From Haloarchaeobius litoreus (lineage in GTDB: Archaea > Halobacteriota > Halobacteria > Halobacteriales > Natrialbaceae), in contig NZ_JANHJR010000003.1 of assembly GCF_024495425.1 (NCBI RefSeq), forward strand, positions 930,001 through 994,000: a stretch of 64,000 nt of DNA, in the 5' to 3' direction. The first letter of the stretch is position 1, and each line of letters begins with the position of its first letter. Below the pieces are notes generated by a model. The model saw only the letters and a program-made list of their open reading frames with translations. It ran no database searches and was not told where the DNA came from. Positions 7,918-15,926 of the stretch are shown here, one piece after another. Both the position numbers and the translations under genes were made by a program.

Positions 7918-10683
7918 CTACGTCTCGTCGTCGGTCAGCTCGGTGCCGCCGTCGGCGTCCATCCGACGGTCCTCCTCGTCGCCGTCCTCGACGGCCTCGA
8001 TGGCTGCGGCGGCAGCGGCGGCCACGTCGTCGGGTTCCGCGCTGCCCTCGTCGGCGTCTGCGACATCGGCCGTCTCGTCGTCGGTATCGGCTGCCTCGTC
8101 GTCGGTGTCGGCTGCCTCGTCGTCGGTGTCGGCTGCCTCGTCGTCGGCGTCGGCTGCCTCGTCGTCGGCGTCGGCTGCCTCGTCACCGGTCTCGGCGTCC
8201 TCGATGCCTTCGTCTGCAGCGTCGACCGCTTCATCGTCGTCGCCGTCCAGTTCGACCTCCGCCGGGTCCTCGTCGTCCGGTGTCGCTTCGTCTTCGGCCT
8301 GCGACGGTTCGGCGTCCTCGTCTTCAGCGTCGACGGGTGCCGGTTCCGCGCTGGCGGCGTCCGACATCTCGGTGACCTCCTCCTCACCCGCGGGTTCGTC
8401 GGCTGCCTCGTCTACGAGGTCGATGTCGCCGACCTCGAGGTCCGCGCCGGCACCGAACTCGTCGCCGACGTCGACCTCGTCGTCCGTGACCGCCTCGGAG
8501 ACGGTACCGTCGTCGGCTTCGACACTGGCCTCGGCGTCTGGTTCGTCGTCGTCCTCGCCCGAAGACCCGTCGTCTGGGTCGGTAACGGCCCCGGGCTCGT
8601 CGTCGTCTGTAACAGCCTCGGAGACCTCGTCATCGTCGCTCTCGTCGATGACCTCGGATGCCTCGTCGCTCTCCTCGGCAGCAGGGGCCGGTCCGGGCTC
8701 GTCGACCGTCGATGCGTCCACCGTCGCCCCGGCGTCCGCTGCCTCGGCCGAACCGCCATCGTCGTCACCCGGCTCAGCGCCGCTGCCCCCGGAGGCGACC
8801 GCATCGGCGCCGGGGACGCCGGCGTTGGCCGCCGCATCACTGCCCGGCAGGATGTCGCCGGGCTGGAGGTACCACCAGCCGCCGAGCAGCAGCGCCCCCA
8901 CGAGGAAGGCGCTGAGCGCGATGGACGCCGCACCGGTCGCGGCGAGCACCAGCGAGAGGAGCACGCCGCCGGAGCCGAGCGCCAGCAGCATCATGGCCCG
9001 GAGACTCGTCTCGATCCGGTCCTCGATGACCGCGTCGACGTCGGCCTGCGTGACGTACTCGTCCTGGAGCGTCTGCTCGATGGCTGCGACGTCGGCCTCG
9101 GTGTCGGCCCGGAGGTCGGTCACGCGCCCGGTCAGGTCGTCGCGGACCGTGGCGGTCGCGGCTTCGCGCTCCGCACGGAGCGCCTCGACGTCGGCCACGA
9201 GGTCCGTCCGGACCGACTCTATCTCGGCGCTGAGCTCGGACCGGGCTGCCTCGATGTCGGCACCGAGGTCCGAGCGTGCCGACTCGACTGCGCTGTCGAG
9301 CTCGCCCCGGAGCACCTCGAACTCGTCGGCCGTCCCGGTCTCGTGCGCCGTGACGCGCTCGCGGAGCGCGTCGAGGTCGTCGGCGCGGGCGGCTGCGTCG
9401 TCGAGGTCGGCGAGCCGGTCGTCCGTCTCGGCCAGCGACTCGGCGGTCGCCATCCGTTCCTCGACATCGTCGACCGTCTCCACGAGGTCGTCGAGGTCGT
9501 CTGCACGGGCGGCTGTGTCGTCGAGGTCGTCGACGCGGGCGTCGAGCTGGTCGACCGCCTCTGCACGGGCGGCCTCCTGTGAGAGGTCGTCGAGCCGGGA
9601 CTCCAGCGCGGCGAGCCTGTCGACCTCGGCTTTCGCCTGGTCGAGCGTCTCGACGGCGTCGCGCACGGTCTCGAGGTCGTCGGCGCGGGCGGCCGCGTCG
9701 TCGAGATCTGCCAGGTCGGCCCGGGTCTGCTGGACGTCGGCCGCGTCGGCCTTGAGCCCGTACAGCTCGGCGATGCTCTCGTCGAGCTCCTCGATCTCGC
9801 CTTCGAGCTGGTCGCGGCGCTGTTGGACGCGGTCGCGGAGCCGGTCCAGGAAGGCGGCCGTCGACTCGGAGAGCTCCAGGTTCAGCGCCGAGGCGATGGC
9901 GTCGCGGTCGCCTTCCGGGAGCCGTCCCTCGCGCAGTTCGGCCGCGAGTCGGGAGCCGACCGGCTCGCCCTCGCGTGGTTCCGGTGCCGACTCGGGCGGC
10001 GTCTCCGCGGCCTCGTCGTCGCTCTCGTCGTCCGCGCCGTCGCCGTCGGAGGCCGCGGTCGCCGCGTCGTCGAACGCCGAGGGTGCCTCCGTCGTCGCCA
10101 CGTCGTCGGTCGCCGACCCGGGTGTCTCGCTCGGATCGTCCAGCGAGAGCGTCTCGACCGGTTTCTCGTCCGCCGCGTCGGCATCGTCGCTCCCCTCGGG
10201 TTCGTTCACGCTCATCTCCTCGCCATCGACGTCCAGCGTGGAGACGGCCTCGCCGGCGGCCTCGGCGGTCTCGTCCGCGTCGACCGTGACGCCGATGGCC
10301 GGCTCGTTCAGGAAGGGTGCGGGGTCGTCCAGCGACGAGCGCCGGACGCCGTACACCGTCGTCACCGATTCGTCCGGTTCGAGCCGGCGGCGGTACGCGA
10401 TGTCGTGTGGTCCGGTCCGCCGCCAGTTCTCGGCCTCGTAATCGTCGTGGAAGCCGAACTCGTCCGGCTCCAGCGAGTCCGGTGTCGAGTCCCGGAGCTC
10501 CAGTGTCACCGGCTCGTCGCGCATCGATGCGATGTCGTACGTCACGACTGGCACGGCCGCCCCTCGGTCAGTCACCCACTTTCGAACCCGGACGCCCCCC
10601 TCGGCGACCACCACGGCATCACCGTCCGCTGGTGGCCAGTCGACCGATTCCTCGTCCGTCGATAGTTCGTGTTCCTCGCTCAC
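7918..10683 (-). CDS. large acidic coiled-coil membrane protein
   Basis: A 921-residue protein with a GTG start. Residues 15-130 form a small globular domain (beta-rich, ending near VTTVYGVRRSSLDDP). Residues 140-240 are an acidic linker. Residues 265-560 are a long coiled coil with repeats of DLDDAAARADDL. Two adjacent membrane helices follow (about 563-605), then a 300-residue Asp/Glu/Ala tail ending in tandem EAADADD units coded by a 21-bp DNA repeat. I do not know the family. The shape suggests a membrane-tethered scaffold or filament organiser. Translation is probably coupled to an 11-codon upstream ORF at 10680-10715. Confidence 0.75.
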   Translation of the reverse strand: MSEEHELSTDEESVDWPPADGDAVVVAEGGVRVRKWVTDRGAAVPVVTYDIASMRDEPVTLELRDSTPDSLEPDEFGFHDDYEAENWRRTGPHDIAYRRRLEPDESVTTVYGVRRSSLDDPAPFLNEPAIGVTVDADETAEAAGEAVSTLDVDGEEMSVNEPEGSDDADAADEKPVETLSLDDPSETPGSATDDVATTEAPSAFDDAATAASDGDGADDESDDEAAETPPESAPEPREGEPVGSRLAAELREGRLPEGDRDAIASALNLELSESTAAFLDRLRDRVQQRRDQLEGEIEELDESIAELYGLKADAADVQQTRADLADLDDAAARADDLETVRDAVETLDQAKAEVDRLAALESRLDDLSQEAARAEAVDQLDARVDDLDDTAARADDLDDLVETVDDVEERMATAESLAETDDRLADLDDAAARADDLDALRERVTAHETGTADEFEVLRGELDSAVESARSDLGADIEAARSELSAEIESVRTDLVADVEALRAEREAATATVRDDLTGRVTDLRADTEADVAAIEQTLQDEYVTQADVDAVIEDRIETSLRAMMLLALGSGGVLLSLVLAATGAASIALSAFLVGALLLGGWWYLQPGDILPGSDAAANAGVPGADAVASGGSGAEPGDDDGGSAEAADAGATVDASTVDEPGPAPAAEESDEASEVIDESDDDEVSEAVTDDDEPGAVTDPDDGSSGEDDDEPDAEASVEADDGTVSEAVTDDEVDVGDEFGAGADLEVGDIDLVDEAADEPAGEEEVTEMSDAASAEPAPVDAEDEDAEPSQAEDEATPDDEDPAEVELDGDDDEAVDAADEGIEDAETGDEAADADDEAADADDEAADTDDEAADTDDEAADTDDETADVADADEGSAEPDDVAAAAAAAIEAVEDGDEEDRRMDADGGTELTDDET
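8072..8197 (-). repeat. 21-bp tandem repeat inside the coiled-coil gene
   Basis: Six head-to-tail 21-bp units (8072, 8093, 8114, 8135, 8156, 8177), most reading GCCTCGTCGTCGGTGTCGGC with one more base, encode repeated EAADADD or EAADTDD in the acidic tail. The sixth unit is degenerate. The repeat keeps frame, so copy-number change would lengthen or shorten the tail by seven residues. Confidence 0.85.
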
Positions 10684-10715
10684 GTTGGTGCATCAACATC
10701 CCCGACCCATTTCAT
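10680..10715 (-). CDS. 11-codon leaderless upstream ORF coupled to the coiled-coil gene
   Basis: ATG at 10715 begins MKWVGDVDAPT and stops at a TGA that shares GTGA with the GTG start of the coiled-coil gene (10683). A TATA-like TTAATT at about 10737-10742 lies some 25 nt upstream, so the transcript should begin at or near this ATG. An earlier in-frame ATG at 10733 would add six residues. The same layout occurs before pdhA and before the 12.2 kb sensor kinase. The peptide may have no function beyond bringing ribosomes to the GTG. Confidence 0.5.
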   Translation of the reverse strand: MKWVGDVDAPT

Positions 10716-10802
10716 CCTATCGGAAGGTTTCATGGAAATTAAGAGTTCAATGGGGTAAATTGATGCAATCCGAGGTGTACGGCGGGAAAATCGCCGACCG
10801 CC

Positions 10803-12086
10803 CTAGGTCCCGTGCTGCCAGGAGCCCATGTACTCGGTCTGGGCGTCTGTCAGCGAATCGAAGTCGACGCCTTCTGCGTCGAGCTTTATCTCCGCGACCT
10901 CCCGGTCGAGTCGGTCGGGCACCTCGTGGACGCCCGCATCGTAGGCGTCGCCGTTCTCGACGAGTTCGCGCACGCAGACGGCCTGCACGCCGAAGGACTG
11001 GTCCATGACCTCGACGGGGTGGCCGAGCGCGATGGGCGAGGCGAGGTTGACCAGCCGACCCTCGGCGAGCACGTTCAGCCGGCGGCCGTCGTCCATCTCG
11101 TAGGCCTCGACGCCGTCGCGGGCCTCGTACCGGTCGACCGCCATGTCCGAGAGCGCGTCGAGGTCGACCTCGATGTCGAAGTGGCCGGCGTTGGCGAGCA
11201 GCACGCCGTCTTTCATCCGCTCGAAGTGCTCGGCGGTGACGACGTCGCGGTTGCCGGTGACGGTGAGGAACACGTCGCCGACCTCGGCGGCCTCGGCCAT
11301 CGGCATCACGTCGTAGCCCTCCATGTGGGCTTCGAGCGCGCGCCGGGGCTCGACCTCGGTGACGATGACGTTCGCGTTCTGTCCGCTCGCCTTCTTGGCG
11401 ACGCCGCGGCCGCAGTCGCCGTAGCCCGCGACGACGATGTTCTTGCCCGCGTAGGAGAGGTTCGTCGTCATCGCGATGGTGGCCAGCGAGGACTCGCCGG
11501 TGCCGTGGACGTTGTCGAACAGGCGCTTCATCGGCGTGTCGTTGACGGCGAAGACGGGGTAGTCGAGCGCGCCGTCCTCGTCCATCGCGCGGAGGCGGTG
11601 GACGCCGGTCGTCGTCTCCTCGGCACCGCCGACGATGGAGTCGATGAGCTCCGGGTAGTCCTCGTGGATGGCGGCGACCATGTCCATCCCGTCGTCGACC
11701 GTGATGGTCGGCTCGATGTCGATGACGGCCTCGATGGCCTCGTAGTACTCGTCGTCGTCGACGCCCCGTTTCGCGTAGCTCGTGATGTTGTCGTGGGTGT
11801 CGAGCGCCGCGCTCACGTCGTCGTGTGTCGACAGCGGGTTGCAGCCGGTGATGGCCACCTCCGCGCCGCCGTCGGCGAGCAGTTCGACGAGGTTCGCGGT
11901 CTTCGCCTCGACGTGCATCGCCATGCCGATGCGCTGGTCCGCGAACGGCTGGTCGCGCTCGAACTCCTCGCGCAGTGCGTTCAGGATGGGCATGTGCTGG
12001 CGTGCCCAGTCCATCTTGCGTCGGCCCTCGTCGCGAGCCGCCTCGATATCGTCGAGTTGCTCGCTGATCGGCGGGTACTGACTCAT
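10803..12086 (-). CDS. ahcY: adenosylhomocysteinase
   Basis: This 427-residue NAD-dependent enzyme splits S-adenosylhomocysteine to adenosine and homocysteine, removing the product that inhibits methyltransferases. The NAD-binding GYGDCGRG is at about residues 221-228, and the substrate region HGTGESS and the C-terminal block near LNVLAEGRLVNL are intact. ATG 12086 gives MSQYPPISEQL, the usual start; a TATA-like GGTTTTCC lies about 27 nt upstream. A deaminase of the SAH/MTA family at 16931-18214 offers a second route for the same compound. Confidence 0.95.
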   Translation of the reverse strand: MSQYPPISEQLDDIEAARDEGRRKMDWARQHMPILNALREEFERDQPFADQRIGMAMHVEAKTANLVELLADGGAEVAITGCNPLSTHDDVSAALDTHDNITSYAKRGVDDDEYYEAIEAVIDIEPTITVDDGMDMVAAIHEDYPELIDSIVGGAEETTTGVHRLRAMDEDGALDYPVFAVNDTPMKRLFDNVHGTGESSLATIAMTTNLSYAGKNIVVAGYGDCGRGVAKKASGQNANVIVTEVEPRRALEAHMEGYDVMPMAEAAEVGDVFLTVTGNRDVVTAEHFERMKDGVLLANAGHFDIEVDLDALSDMAVDRYEARDGVEAYEMDDGRRLNVLAEGRLVNLASPIALGHPVEVMDQSFGVQAVCVRELVENGDAYDAGVHEVPDRLDREVAEIKLDAEGVDFDSLTDAQTEYMGSWQHGT

Positions 12087-12211
12087 ACGTTCTGGGAGGG
12101 GTAGCTGGTGGAAAACCCTACCGGAGTCGGCTGGCGCTGCTGCCGCTCGCATCGCCTTCGACGACGTATGTAGGGCGCACGATTTTAGGTTCGGGTCGAC
12201 TAGCCCCGTCC

Positions 12212-12253
12212 ATGACTCGACGCTGCGGACCGAGCGAGGTGTCGCTCGTGTGA
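12212..12253 (+). CDS. 13-codon leaderless upstream ORF coupled to sensor kinase
   Basis: ATG 12212 begins MTRRCGPSEVSLV and ends at TGA 12251-12253, overlapping the GTG start (12250) of the sensor kinase gene. A TATA-like TTTTA at 12183-12187 is 27 nt from the ATG, the spacing expected for a leaderless transcript. The kinase's own GTG is thus internal to the message and without a visible ribosome-binding site. An alternative is a single-base sequencing error that splits the kinase N-terminus. Confidence 0.5.
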   Translation: MTRRCGPSEVSLV

Positions 12254-14217
12254 GCGGCGAGGGGAACGCGTCCGCCCGGGGGAAGGAGCCGCCGGCGGGT
12301 GCGGCGCTGCTCGCCGCCGCGGACACGGGTGTCGTCGTCCTCGACGCCGATGGCCGGGTGGTCTGGTCGAACGACGCGGCGACGCGGTACCTCGGTGTCG
12401 ACGCCACGACAGTCGGCGGGCTGACCGCCGAGGTGTTCGCTGAGCAGGTCGCCCCCCGGCTCGCCGACGGTGAGGGGTTCGTCGATGCCGTGTCCGAGGG
12501 CGGCGTCGACGGTCCCAACCGGGAGCTCCACGTCGTCGATGGTGCCGAGGACCGGTGGCTCGAACGCCGCACCCATCCGATAGAGGACGGGGAGTACGCG
12601 GGCGGTCGGGTGGAGTGCTACGTCGACGTCAGCGACCAGAAGCACGCGCTCGACCGACTCGACCGGCGCGAACGGACCCTCCGCGCCGTCCACGACATCC
12701 TGCTCGACCGGTCGCGCGACCTCGACGACCGCCTCGACGAACTGCTCGACGTGGCCGGGCGGATGCTCGGAGCTGACCACGCCGCCTTCGCCCGGTTCGG
12801 CGACGGGCGCGTGCTCGTCGAGAACGTCATCTCCAGCGTCGACGCGGCCGTCGCCCCCGGCCACGCCATCGACACGTCGGAGACGATCGCGGGCGTCGTC
12901 TCGGGGCGGGACGCGCTCGTCCACGCCGACGACGCGGCAGAGCGGTGGCCGGACCGCCACCCGGTCGGCGTCGCCGGGGACGCGGGCCTGGACTACTACG
13001 TCGGCGTCCCGGTCGCCGTCGAGGGCGAGCAGTACGGCGTGCTGTCGTTCGCCGATGCCGCACCGAAGCAGGGAGGGCTCGACTGGGAGCTCACGCTGCT
13101 CGACATCACCGCGAACTCGCTGGGCCACGAGCTCGCCAACAGCATCCGGGAGGACCGTGCCGAGGAGCAGCTCCAGCAGGCGCGACGCGAGTTCGAGTCG
13201 CTGGTGCAGGACGTCGAGGACTACGCCATCTTCCGGCTCGACCCCGACGGACACGTCGAGAGCTGGAACCGCGGCGCGGAGGAGATCAAGGGCTACGAGG
13301 AGCGGGATATCGTCGGCGAGCACGTCCGGACGTTCCACACCGAGGCCGACCGCGAGATCGGTTACGCCGACGAGCTGCTCGACCGTGCCCGGGAGCGGGG
13401 TCGGGCGGTCGACACGGGCTGGCGGGTCCGGGCCGACGGCTCGCGCATCTGGGTGAACGCCGTCATCACGGCGCTGCACGACGACGACGGCGAGCTCCAG
13501 GGCTTCCTGAAGGTGACCCGCGACATGACCGAGCGGCGGGCACGCGAGAAACAGCTCGAGCACGAGCGCGAGCGGCTGGAGTTCGTCAACCGCATCATCC
13601 GACACAACCTCCTCAACGGGATGAACGTGGTCGAGGCGCGGGCGAACATCCTCGAAGGGCACGTCGACGACGACGTCGCGCCCCACCTCGCCACCATCCA
13701 GGAGCGTGTCGAGGACATGACCGACCTCATCGAGACGATGCGGACGTTCATGAAGGCCATCGTCGAGGGCGAGGAGCACGAGTCGCAGCCGGTGGCGCTC
13801 GACGACGTGCTCGACGACGAGCTGGCGAAGGCCGACCGTGCCTACGACGACGCGACGTTCGAGCACGACGAACTCCCGGACGTCCCGGTGCTCGCGGACG
13901 ACCTGTTGCCGGAGGTGTTCGAGAACCTGCTGACGAACGCGGTCCAGCACAACGAGGGGCCGACCGCACGGGTTCGCGTCGAGACCGAGGTGGGCGACGA
14001 CGAGGTGGTCGTCCGGGTGCTCGACGACGGGCCGGGCATCGACGAGGCGGTGATGGCGCACGTCTTCGAGAAGGGCCAGAAGGGGTTCGAGAGCCCCGGC
14101 ACCGGCTTCGGGCTCTACCTCGTCCACGAGATCGTGGACTCGTACGGGGGGCGCGTCGAGGCGACCAACCGCGAGCGGGGCGGGGCGGCGTTCACCGTCG
14201 GGCTCCCTCGACCGTAG
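12250..14217 (+). CDS. PAS-GAF-PAS sensor histidine kinase
   Basis: A 655-residue soluble kinase. Order: PAS (about 18-125), GAF (about 145-300), second PAS (about 310-440), dimerisation helix with phospho-acceptor His 452 in RIIRHNLLNG, then the ATPase domain with LLTNAVQHN (N box), DDGPGID (G1) and GTGFGLYL (G2). It has no membrane segment, so it should sense something in the cytoplasm. No response regulator adjoins it. The GTG start at 12250 overlaps the stop of a 13-codon leader ORF. Confidence 0.9.
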   Translation: MSGEGNASARGKEPPAGAALLAAADTGVVVLDADGRVVWSNDAATRYLGVDATTVGGLTAEVFAEQVAPRLADGEGFVDAVSEGGVDGPNRELHVVDGAEDRWLERRTHPIEDGEYAGGRVECYVDVSDQKHALDRLDRRERTLRAVHDILLDRSRDLDDRLDELLDVAGRMLGADHAAFARFGDGRVLVENVISSVDAAVAPGHAIDTSETIAGVVSGRDALVHADDAAERWPDRHPVGVAGDAGLDYYVGVPVAVEGEQYGVLSFADAAPKQGGLDWELTLLDITANSLGHELANSIREDRAEEQLQQARREFESLVQDVEDYAIFRLDPDGHVESWNRGAEEIKGYEERDIVGEHVRTFHTEADREIGYADELLDRARERGRAVDTGWRVRADGSRIWVNAVITALHDDDGELQGFLKVTRDMTERRAREKQLEHERERLEFVNRIIRHNLLNGMNVVEARANILEGHVDDDVAPHLATIQERVEDMTDLIETMRTFMKAIVEGEEHESQPVALDDVLDDELAKADRAYDDATFEHDELPDVPVLADDLLPEVFENLLTNAVQHNEGPTARVRVETEVGDDEVVVRVLDDGPGIDEAVMAHVFEKGQKGFESPGTGFGLYLVHEIVDSYGGRVEATNRERGGAAFTVGLPRP

Positions 14218-14257
14218 GGTCGGTCGGTTTTTTCTCGCATCGGGCCGACCCCGGTGT

Positions 14258-14989
14258 ATGGACGCCCCACGCGACAGCACCCTCCAGACGGTCGGTATCC
14301 TCGGCGGGATGAGCAGCGAATCGACGGTCCAGTACTACCGCGGCATCGACGCGGGCATCAACGCGGAGCGGGGCGGCCACACCGCCGGGCAGGTGGTCAT
14401 CCGGAGCGTGAACTTCGCGGACATCGAGGGCTTCATCGCCGACGAGCGGTGGGACGACGCCGGCGACTACCTCGCCGACGCGGCCGCCGACCTCGAAGCC
14501 GGGGGCGCGGACTTCGTCGTCATGGCGACGAACACGATGCACCGCGTCGCGCCCGCCATCGAGGACGCGCTCTCGGTGCCGTTCGTCCACATCGTCGACC
14601 CGACGGCCGAAGCCATCGCCGACGCCGGGCTCGACACCGTGGGTGTCCTCGGCACCCGGCCGGTGATGGAGGGCGAGTTCTACGAGAGCCGCTTCGCCGA
14701 CCACGGCATCGACGTGGTCGTGCCGGACGCCGACCGTCGCCAGCAGGTCCACGACGTCATCTTCGACGAGCTGACGAAGGGCATCGTCACGGACGAGTCC
14801 CGTGCAGCCTACATCGCGGCCATCGAGGAACTCGTCGCCGCGGGTGCCCAGGGCGTCGTCCTCGGCTGCACCGAGATCGAGATGCTCGTCGCGCAGTCGG
14901 ACGTGCCCGACACGCCGCTGTTCGACACGACCGCGTTGCACGTCGCAGACGCCGTGGACCGGAGTCTCGGCGTCGGAGCGTCGCAGTAA
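14258..14989 (+). CDS. aspartate/glutamate racemase family protein
   Basis: A 243-residue member of the PLP-independent Asp/Glu racemase family. GILGGMSSEST is the usual N-terminus and VVLGCTEIEML carries the second catalytic Cys (about residue 208). The first catalytic site reads VMATNTMH, with Ala-Thr in place of the usual Cys-Asn-Thr. The E. coli YgeA-type enzymes also use a Thr-Cys pair, so activity is plausible. It follows the sensor kinase by 40 nt on the same strand. The substrate is unknown. Confidence 0.85.
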   Translation: MDAPRDSTLQTVGILGGMSSESTVQYYRGIDAGINAERGGHTAGQVVIRSVNFADIEGFIADERWDDAGDYLADAAADLEAGGADFVVMATNTMHRVAPAIEDALSVPFVHIVDPTAEAIADAGLDTVGVLGTRPVMEGEFYESRFADHGIDVVVPDADRRQQVHDVIFDELTKGIVTDESRAAYIAAIEELVAAGAQGVVLGCTEIEMLVAQSDVPDTPLFDTTALHVADAVDRSLGVGASQ

Positions 14990-15022
14990 GGGGGAGTGGT
15001 GGGAACCGACCCGCCGTGATAC

Positions 15023-15086
15023 GGGGGAGTCGCGGTCGGCGGTGCCGACGCGGTGGGGGATCCGCGGTCGGTCGGGCCGACGCGGT
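15023..15086. repeat. 32-bp imperfect tandem repeat
   Basis: Two 32-bp units (15023-15054 and 15055-15086) share about 27 positions, each GGGGGA, then CGCGGTCGG, then GCCGACGCGGT; a fragment of a third follows. Each unit can fold on itself. They lie between the racemase gene and the 3' end of the sequon-rich gene, so they might end transcription from both sides. No function is shown. Confidence 0.5.
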
Positions 15087-15119
15087 CGGGGAATCAGCTC
15101 GAGGGGTCAGCCTCGGTGG

Positions 15120-15710
15120 TCAGAAGAACGCGAGGAACGCGAAGACGCTGGCCGACGAACCGTTGTCGGAACCGCTGCCGTCGTCCTCCTCTTCGTCGTC
15201 GTCGCCGTCGTCACCGACGTGGTCCGGGGGACCCTGGCCGCCGTCCGTCTCGTTGGCGGTCGTGTTGTCCGCACCGGGGCCTGCGTGTGCCGGTGGGCCG
15301 GCGTGCTCCGGCGCGTTACCGGGGTTGTGCTCGATGACCCACTCCGCGATGTGGAGGCCGGGTGCCGAAACGTTCGAGTCGTTCGTCACGTTCTGGACGT
15401 ACTCGGTGAGCATCCGGGCGAACTCGTTGTGGGCGTCCGCGGAGCTCTGCTCGCTGTCCGTCTCGTTCCCGTCGAGTTCCGTCTCGTTGTCGCCGTCGAT
15501 GTCGGTCTCGTTCTCGTCGGCGTCGTCGGTCTCGTTGTCGGGCAGGTCAGTCTCGTTGTCGTCGGTCTCGTTGTCGTCCGGCGTCAGGTCCGTGGCTGTG
15601 CTGTCCACGGGCTGTGCCGGCGTCGCGCCTGCGGCGGCGGCCGCCGGGGCGACGGCACCGACCACGAGCAGCAGTGCGCCGAACAGTGCGAACGTCGTCT
15701 TTGTGCTCAT
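15120..15710 (-). CDS. secreted sequon-rich acidic protein
   Basis: A 196-residue protein beginning with a signal peptide (MSTKTTFALFGALLLVVG, cleavage near AAAAAG). Residues about 40-85 hold repeated Asn-Glu-Thr triplets, each a possible N-glycosylation site. The middle (DAHNEFARMLTEYVQNVTND) resembles a helical segment, and the end is Asp/Glu-rich with a short hydrophobic C-terminus (SVFAFLAFF). A TATA-like CTTTATCC lies about 28 nt before ATG 15710. I do not recognise a family; it is probably a heavily glycosylated surface or secreted protein. Confidence 0.75.
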   Translation of the reverse strand: MSTKTTFALFGALLLVVGAVAPAAAAAGATPAQPVDSTATDLTPDDNETDDNETDLPDNETDDADENETDIDGDNETELDGNETDSEQSSADAHNEFARMLTEYVQNVTNDSNVSAPGLHIAEWVIEHNPGNAPEHAGPPAHAGPGADNTTANETDGGQGPPDHVGDDGDDDEEEDDGSGSDNGSSASVFAFLAFF

Positions 15711-15926
15711 CACACCCCATCCTGTGACAGAGAGGGGGATAAAGCCGTGAGCACGTTCATCTGGTTCATTCCGTTTGCCGGCTCGGCCAGACGGACGCAG
15801 AGATTGTTTCACCGTTTACAAACGATTCTCGACGTTCAATTCTGCGCCTGTCGCCGTGATAGGATAACCCACTAACCTTGTCAACAGGCCGATAATTTGA
15901 TGGTCGTCGCTCACCCACTGCCGAGC

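Noticed and set aside
8072-8197. Possible CRISPR-like repeat array
   Set aside because: The units are 21 bp with no spacers, stay in frame and encode EAADADD repeats within a real gene.
12180-12260. Frameshifted kinase N-terminus
   Set aside because: Two other genes have the same micro-ORF/GTG overlap with TATA at the right distance, so coupling explains it better. A sequence error stays possible and is noted in the finding.
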